Assembly (NCBI GenBank): GCA_016879935.1
Contig: JAACJQ010000141.1
Coordinates: forward strand, 1-38,745
Source of the DNA: Archangiaceae bacterium
GTDB lineage: Bacteria > Myxococcota > Myxococcia > Myxococcales > Myxococcaceae
Direction of reading: 5' to 3'
Length of the DNA stretch: 38,745 bases
Position 1 is the first letter of the stretch, and every line of letters begins with the position of its first letter. The notes below the pieces were generated by a model. That model was not told where the DNA came from. It saw nothing but the letters and a program-made list of their open reading frames with translations, and ran no database searches. A program made the position numbers and the translations under genes. Below are positions 33,970-38,745 of the stretch, one piece after another.

Positions 33970-34836
33970 TCAGAGGAGCTCGCCCTCGAGCGCACCCACC
34001 TTCGCCGCCTCGAGCTTCTCGAGCTGGTACAGCGGCGACCCCACGCCGACGAACTTCATCTTCGGCATCGCCCGCAGGCGGTCCAGCTGCGTCTCGGCCG
34101 GACGCGAGTGGTAGTTGTAGAGCGTCACCGAGCGCAGGTTCGAGAAGCCCGGGTTCGACGTGAGCGAGTCGATCCACCCGATGCCGATGGTGTCACCCTG
34201 CTCACGCTGCTTGAGCGACGTTCCGAGCGCCAACGACTCGAGCGACGTCGCGTGCACCGCGAGGGCATCGAGCCCGGCACGCGTGAAGTCGTTGAACGCG
34301 AGGCTCAGGTTCTTCACGCCCTCGAGCGCCGGAGCGATGGCCCGCAGCGCGTCGTCGGTGAGCCCCGTCCAATCGATGATGAGGTAGTGAATGCGTTTCA
34401 GTGGAAGGGCTGCGAACTGCTCGATGAGCGGCTTCTTCCGCAGCGCCGTCACGCTCGCCGTCAGCCGCGGGTGCAGCTGCGCGATGAGCTCGAAGCCCGG
34501 AACGAAGAGCTTCGCCTCGGTGACGACCGACTGAACGAGCCCGAACGCGCCGAACTGCCAGCTCCGAAGGAACGGCCGCGCCGGCCCCACGAGCTGGCCG
34601 CCGAGCTTCTTCTGCAGCGCGGCCTGTCGTGTCTGCTGCTCCTCGGAGGGTTGGTCGAGCGTGGCCAGCTGGAGGAACTCGCCACGAACGTCACCCTGCT
34701 CGACCAACGCATCGGCCCACACGCGGAGCGCGTCGAGGTCGTCGGGGTTCTCCCAGAAACGGCTCGCCGCCAGCGGAGGCAATTGCGCCGCGAACGTGGG
34801 AGCCGGCTTCGGGGTCTTCTTCTTCGCAGCAGCCAT
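33970..34836 (-). CDS. TIGR02996-domain protein with LRR-like tail
   Basis: 288 residues. Near the N-terminus, residues 26-58 (FWENPDDLDALRVWADALVEQGDVRGEFLQL, written in part) match TIGR02996, a domain found with leucine-rich-like repeats mainly in Myxococcota and Planctomycetes. The rest contains degenerate LRR-like units (PLKRIHYLIIDWTGLTDDAL, VKNLSLAFNDFTRAGLDALA, LESLALG, LRSVTLYNYH). The N-terminus is Lys/Ala/Pro-rich with no signal peptide, so it is cytoplasmic. Its function is unknown, but LRR-like surfaces usually bind proteins. It starts 12 bases after the NDH-2 stop and is probably co-transcribed. Confidence 0.8.
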   Translation of the reverse strand: MAAAKKKTPKPAPTFAAQLPPLAASRFWENPDDLDALRVWADALVEQGDVRGEFLQLATLDQPSEEQQTRQAALQKKLGGQLVGPARPFLRSWQFGAFGLVQSVVTEAKLFVPGFELIAQLHPRLTASVTALRKKPLIEQFAALPLKRIHYLIIDWTGLTDDALRAIAPALEGVKNLSLAFNDFTRAGLDALAVHATSLESLALGTSLKQREQGDTIGIGWIDSLTSNPGFSNLRSVTLYNYHSRPAETQLDRLRAMPKMKFVGVGSPLYQLEKLEAAKVGALEGELL

Positions 34837-34848
34837 GGGCCCGCGACT

Positions 34849-36144
34849 CTACGAGGCGACCTTCTCGCGTGGCACCTCGACGACGACCGGCCTCGCGTGC
34901 GGCACTGGCGTCGTGCCCGTGATGAGCCGCGCGCTGCGGCCGTACGTGAACCACGCCCACGTCCACTGCAGCAGCACGATGATGCGATTGCGAAAGCCGA
35001 TGAGGAACAAGATGTGAATGAAGAGCCACGCGAGCCAGCCGAGCATTCCCGAGAGCCGCAAGCTGCCGGCCTGCGCGATGCCCGACGCGCGCCCCACCGT
35101 CGCCATGATGCCCTTGTCGAGGTACTTGAACGGCTCCTTCGGTCGGCCGTCGAGCCCTGCGCCAATCACCTCGGCGACGTGTTTGCCCTGCTGCAGCGCG
35201 ACGGGCGCGAGGCCAGGCAACGACGAGCCATCGGGCAGCGGAAACCACGCGAGGTCGCCGATGACGTACGCGTTCGGGTGGTTGGGAATCGAGAGGTCGG
35301 GCTGCACCTTGATGCGCCCCGAGCGGTCGGTCTCGACGCCGAGCGTCTTCGACAACGGAGGCGCCTCGACCCCCGCAGCCCACAACACCGTCTTCGCGGG
35401 AAGAAACCCGTCGGGCAGCTGCACGCCTTCAGACGTCACGTCCTGCACGCGCGTCTGCAGTCGCACGTCGACCTGCAGCTTCTCGAGCGACGCCCTGGCT
35501 TTGCCCGACAACCCGGTGTCGAACGCGGCCAGCACGCGCGGCCCTGCCTCGACGAGCACCACCTTCGCCGTGCGGGGGTCGAACCGGCGAAAGTCCTTCG
35601 CCACCGTGAAGCGGGCGAGCTCGCTGATGGCGCCGGCCAGCTCGACTCCAGTCGGGCCGCCACCGACGACGACGAAGGTGAGCCAGCCCGCGCGCTTCAC
35701 CGGGTCGTCTTCACGCTCCGCGTTCTCGAAGGCGAGCAGCACGCGGCGGCGAATCTCGAGCGCGTCATCGAGCGTCTTGAGCCCCGGCGCGTCGCCTTCC
35801 CACTGCGACTTGCCGAAGTAGCTGTGACGAACGCCGGCGGCGAGCACGAGCGAGTCGTACGAGAGCTCTCCATCGGCGAGCTTCACGCGCTTGTTCGCGA
35901 GGTCGACGCCGACGACGTCGCCCATGCGCACTTCGACGTTGGGCCGCGAGGCGACGAGGTTGCGAATCGGCGACGCGATGTCTCCTGGCGAGAGGCCGGC
36001 CGTCGCCACCTGGTACAGGAGCGGCTGGAACAGGTGGTAGTTCTGCCGGTCGATCAACGTCACCTTCACGTCGTGCCGCTCGAGCCGGCGCGCGGTCTCG
36101 AGCCCACCAAACCCACCGCCGACGACGACCACGTGGTGCGCCAT
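34849..36144 (-). CDS. ndh: Type II NADH:quinone oxidoreductase (NDH-2)
   Basis: 431 residues. It carries an FAD-binding Rossmann motif (VVVVGGGFGGLETA, 5-18), a second dinucleotide motif for NADH (FVVVGGGPTGVELA, 157-170), the quinone-side motif QPLLYQVATAGL, and the FAD motif AYVIGD. The C-terminus (about 365-410) is hydrophobic and aromatic (GWLAWLFIHILFLIGFRNRI), matching the membrane-associating tail of NDH-2. It transfers electrons from NADH to quinone without pumping protons. A strong GGGGAGG ribosome site precedes the ATG. Length and motif order are typical. Confidence 0.95.
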   Translation of the reverse strand: MAHHVVVVGGGFGGLETARRLERHDVKVTLIDRQNYHLFQPLLYQVATAGLSPGDIASPIRNLVASRPNVEVRMGDVVGVDLANKRVKLADGELSYDSLVLAAGVRHSYFGKSQWEGDAPGLKTLDDALEIRRRVLLAFENAEREDDPVKRAGWLTFVVVGGGPTGVELAGAISELARFTVAKDFRRFDPRTAKVVLVEAGPRVLAAFDTGLSGKARASLEKLQVDVRLQTRVQDVTSEGVQLPDGFLPAKTVLWAAGVEAPPLSKTLGVETDRSGRIKVQPDLSIPNHPNAYVIGDLAWFPLPDGSSLPGLAPVALQQGKHVAEVIGAGLDGRPKEPFKYLDKGIMATVGRASGIAQAGSLRLSGMLGWLAWLFIHILFLIGFRNRIIVLLQWTWAWFTYGRSARLITGTTPVPHARPVVVEVPREKVAS

Positions 36145-36252
36145 TGTCAGCCTCCCCGGAGTTGTTGCGCGCCAGTCATCACGACCCGCTTGAACCGGCG
36201 CACGGCTTTTCGCACGGAGCGCCCGCCGTCACATCAGCCCTGATGATGCGTG

Positions 36253-38718
36253 CTACGGGTTGAGCGTCAGCTCGCCGTGAAGGCCACGACGAATCTCGGC
36301 CACGTCGAACAACATCGGCACCAGCTCACCGCGTTTCCACGCGTCGTATTGGTCGCCGTAGTGCGCCGAGCCCGGCCAGCCGCTCGCGCCGGAGTCGATG
36401 ACCCACCAGCCGTGCGCCACGTCGGCCATGTCGACCACGCTCCGGTACACGGGGCCCGCGACGACCTTGAACGGCGCTGCCTCGTTGCCGATGTCGAAGT
36501 GCGTCTTCCACACCGAGTCCATCTCGCCGCCCGCTTCCATGCGCTCGAGGTTCACGGCGCCATCGAGCACCGCTTTGCCTCCGAAGACGTGCATCGGGCG
36601 GTGCCAGTGCAGCCGGCCCCAACGCCACGCGGTGACCTCGGGCCCCTGCGCCTCGGTGAGGTCCTGCACGGCGCGTTGGAACGCCGCCCGCACGAGCTGA
36701 TCTCTCGTCTCGACTGCGGCCGTCGCGCGATCGTCCCACACCACGTGCGTCGCGTTCTCGAACCAGAGGTCGACGGTGTTCGTCGAGTAGCGCTGACCGA
36801 GGAAGAACTTCACCGCTGGCGCGGGCAGCTCGTCGCTCACCGCGTTCACCACCGCGTGCCGATAGGTGAGGAAGAAGATGGCTGCCTCGGGTCCATCGGC
36901 CTTCGCGTCGAAGTTCCACGTGTTCAGGCGGGCGAGCGCCGCGCGTGCGGTCTCCGAGAGCCCGTCACGCGAGCCGAGCGCTTCTTTGATGAACGGCCAC
37001 AGCGTCTGCGCGCGCAGCGAGAAGGTGTCGTTCTGCATCGCGCGGAACGAGGCGAGGTCGTGCTTCGGCGTGGCCTTCGCGAGGTCGACGATGCGCTGGT
37101 GACGAAACGCGGGCGCGGAGTCGACGTGCAGACGCGCGAAGTCGGTCGCTCCCGGCTCGGTCATCAGGTTGTTCGCGTGCGCGATGACGCCGTCGGCGGG
37201 GTCGATGACGTGCGCGAGGCGATCGCCACCGACGAACTCGCTCCACTCGTACTTCTTCGTCCACCCCGGCACGGGGAACGTGCCTCGGTGGTTCGGGCGC
37301 AGCGGCACTTCTCCCGAGGGAAACTGCCCGATGTGGCCCTCGACGTCGGCCACCGTCCACGTGTTCCAGATGGACGGCAGCTGCGAGGCGGCCTTGCCGA
37401 AGTCCTCCACGCTCGTCGACTGGTCGAGGCGGAGCAGCGCGCCCATCACCGTGTCGAGGCCTGTCACGCGCCATCGAATCGCGAGCAGCGGAGCCTTCGG
37501 CGGAAACAACTGCGGCAGCAGGTCGTTCATCAACGGCCCGTTGCAGCTCGCGCGAAATCGCACCGGGCGGTCGAGCAGCTCGGAGCCATCACGCACCCGA
37601 ATCACCTCGTCGCGCGTGGTGATGGGGCACTCGCGTGACTCGTTCTTCACGAAACCCGGTCGCGCCGCGTCTTCCTGCTCGATGACGAGATCGATCGCGT
37701 CGCTCATCGTCGACGTCATGCCCCACGCCACCTTCGCGTTGTGGCCCGAGAGCACCCACGGCACCCCGGGAATGGTGACGCCGATGACGTCGAGGCCGGG
37801 CGCGGTGAGGTGCTGCTGCACCATGAGGCTCGGGAGGAAATGCGCGAGGTGTGGGTCGTTCGCCACCATCGGCTTGCCCGACTTCGTGTGCGCGCCCGAG
37901 ACGACCCACGCGTTCGACGCGCCTTCGATGGGCATCACCGAGAACCACGCAGAAGGATCGCTCGCCTTCGCGTCACCGAGCTTCACCGGAAAGAGGCCCG
38001 CGAGCTCTTCGACGACGGCAGGCGGCAACGGCTGCGACGGCGACTTCGACACCACGCTGCGGCCGCCGCGGACCGGCTCGTTCGGGTACAGCAGCTCCAT
38101 GCGCTCGACGCCCTGGTGCATCGCGAAGAGAAAGCGGGCGAGCTCCTGCTGGTAGTTGTGCGTCACGCTCCACACGTTCAGCACGCCGACCGCGAGGGTG
38201 TCTGACGCGTTCCACGGCTCCGATTCGATGTGCAGGAGCCGGTACTCGATGGGCGGCCACTGCTCGCGCGCCGCGTTCACACCTGCTGCGAACGCTTCGA
38301 GCTGCTCCTTCTGCTCGGCCGACAACTTCCCGAAGTCGGCCAGCGCGCGGCCCTCGATGTCCCAGCCGCGCATCGTCTTGTCGTATTCGACGGTGGTGCT
38401 CGAGACCATCGGCTGCTCGCCGACGATCTCACTCACGCGTCCCCGCGCGAGGCGGCGCATCATGTCCATCTGGAAGAAGCGGGCGCGGCCCTGCATGAAC
38501 CCGGCGGCGCGCGCGAGGTCGACCAGGTTCTTCGCTTCGAGGTGCGGCACACCCTGCGCGTCGGTGGTGACACGAACCGCTTCCTTCAACCCGCGCAGCT
38601 GGAGCGTCTGGCCGTCAGGGTCCTTCGGCGCGTTCGGCGCGATTTTGTAACCGACGAGCGACGTGAGCGCGCAGCCGGCGCTCGAGCAGGCGAAGACGAC
38701 GAGCAGCAGACGACGCAT
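36253..38718 (-). CDS. Penicillin-acylase-family (S45) lipoprotein
   Basis: 821 residues. MRRLLLVVFACSSAGCAL is a lipoprotein signal ending at C16. The N-terminal alpha region (about 40-265) has VTTDAQGVPHLEAKN and GFMQGRARFFQMDMMRR, both typical of the family. The autocatalytic site is EGASNAWVVSG, with S268 as the new N-terminal nucleophile of the beta subunit, followed by NDPHLAHFLPS and GVPWVLSGHNAKVAWGMT. An Asn-containing stretch HANNLM may supply the oxyanion Asn. The family includes penicillin acylases and acyl-homoserine-lactone acylases; the substrate cannot be assigned here. Length fits the family. The NDH-2 gene lies 108 bases downstream. Confidence 0.92.
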   Translation of the reverse strand: MRRLLLVVFACSSAGCALTSLVGYKIAPNAPKDPDGQTLQLRGLKEAVRVTTDAQGVPHLEAKNLVDLARAAGFMQGRARFFQMDMMRRLARGRVSEIVGEQPMVSSTTVEYDKTMRGWDIEGRALADFGKLSAEQKEQLEAFAAGVNAAREQWPPIEYRLLHIESEPWNASDTLAVGVLNVWSVTHNYQQELARFLFAMHQGVERMELLYPNEPVRGGRSVVSKSPSQPLPPAVVEELAGLFPVKLGDAKASDPSAWFSVMPIEGASNAWVVSGAHTKSGKPMVANDPHLAHFLPSLMVQQHLTAPGLDVIGVTIPGVPWVLSGHNAKVAWGMTSTMSDAIDLVIEQEDAARPGFVKNESRECPITTRDEVIRVRDGSELLDRPVRFRASCNGPLMNDLLPQLFPPKAPLLAIRWRVTGLDTVMGALLRLDQSTSVEDFGKAASQLPSIWNTWTVADVEGHIGQFPSGEVPLRPNHRGTFPVPGWTKKYEWSEFVGGDRLAHVIDPADGVIAHANNLMTEPGATDFARLHVDSAPAFRHQRIVDLAKATPKHDLASFRAMQNDTFSLRAQTLWPFIKEALGSRDGLSETARAALARLNTWNFDAKADGPEAAIFFLTYRHAVVNAVSDELPAPAVKFFLGQRYSTNTVDLWFENATHVVWDDRATAAVETRDQLVRAAFQRAVQDLTEAQGPEVTAWRWGRLHWHRPMHVFGGKAVLDGAVNLERMEAGGEMDSVWKTHFDIGNEAAPFKVVAGPVYRSVVDMADVAHGWWVIDSGASGWPGSAHYGDQYDAWKRGELVPMLFDVAEIRRGLHGELTLNP

Positions 38719-38721
38719 GGG

Positions 38722-38745
38722 TCACCAGAACTTCACGATGGCGCG
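38722..38745 (-). CDS. C-terminal end of an unidentified upstream gene (partial)
   Basis: The last seven codons before a TGA, RAIVKFW, are open to the window edge and lie 3 bases before the acylase start. A terminal aromatic residue is typical of outer-membrane beta-barrels, but seven residues cannot establish this. Tight spacing would indicate an operon with the acylase gene. Confidence 0.35.
   Translation of the reverse strand, partial: RAIVKFW

Noticed and set aside
36198-36223. GGCGC...GCGCC inverted repeat with GCACGG direct repeats upstream of the NDH-2 gene
   Set aside because: Arms are short and GC-rich, expected by chance at this base composition; no supporting context.

Overview
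This window comes from a GC-rich bacterium of the phylum Myxococcota, probably near the Myxococcaceae/Archangiaceae, although the exact lineage cannot be read from the sequence. The signs are two MYXO-CTERM sorting tails (GCGCSG, then a hydrophobic segment, then an Arg cluster), many lipoproteins and secreted proteins with Gly- or DAG-rich spacers, Hanks-type kinases, orphan histidine kinases, TerB-like proteins, a TIGR02996-domain protein and MopE-type metal-binding repeats. No tRNA, rRNA, CRISPR array, insertion sequence or phage gene was recognised. No gene-free stretch exceeds 300 bases; the longest is 235 bases between the convergent genes ending at 19509 and 19745.

Layout. 25-5558 (minus) is a run of seven closely spaced genes: a DTW-domain tRNA-modifying enzyme, a DUF155/RMND1-like membrane protein, a four-motif MshEN-like/receiver/class III cyclase protein, a 128-residue relic of a sigma-54 activator AAA+ domain, a TerB-like protein, a small membrane protein and a Gly/Ala-rich Cys-rich exported protein. 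5631-7519 (plus) is dapD-dapE of lysine/diaminopimelate synthesis, with overlapping stop and start codons. 7649-10324 (plus) encodes a large lipase-like lipoprotein. 10327-16488 (minus) holds a TerB-like protein, a GAF histidine kinase, a secreted DUF4476 protein, a triple universal stress protein and a predicted pseudokinase fused to a GspE N-terminal domain.

16633-19509 holds a small lipoprotein, a TfoX-N-like protein divergent from an ArsR-SRPBCC pair with a striking double-dyad operator between them, and a triheme lipoprotein cytochrome. 19745-26131 (minus) is a single 2128-codon reading frame that looks like two secreted proteins joined in frame: a gametolysin-like metalloprotease ending in a MYXO-CTERM tail, then a lipobox, a CAP domain, six MopE motifs and a second MYXO-CTERM tail. 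26242-28668 is a hybrid histidine kinase. 28794-30288 carries three orphan genes with less GC-biased codon use. 30290-38718 (minus) holds an intact transmembrane Ser/Thr kinase, a NucA-type nuclease lipoprotein with 54-bp tandem repeats, a TIGR02996 protein, an NDH-2 NADH dehydrogenase and a penicillin-acylase-family lipoprotein.

The recurring theme is signalling plus envelope biology. Several signalling proteins keep a recognisable fold but have lost catalytic residues (the mini-AAA+, the pseudokinase, the N-terminal receiver of the hybrid kinase), and GspE/MshEN-type domains appear on two unrelated signalling proteins. The best candidates for something undescribed are the in-frame double MYXO-CTERM protein, the pseudokinase-GspE_N fusion and the MshEN-cyclase/mini-AAA+ cluster.
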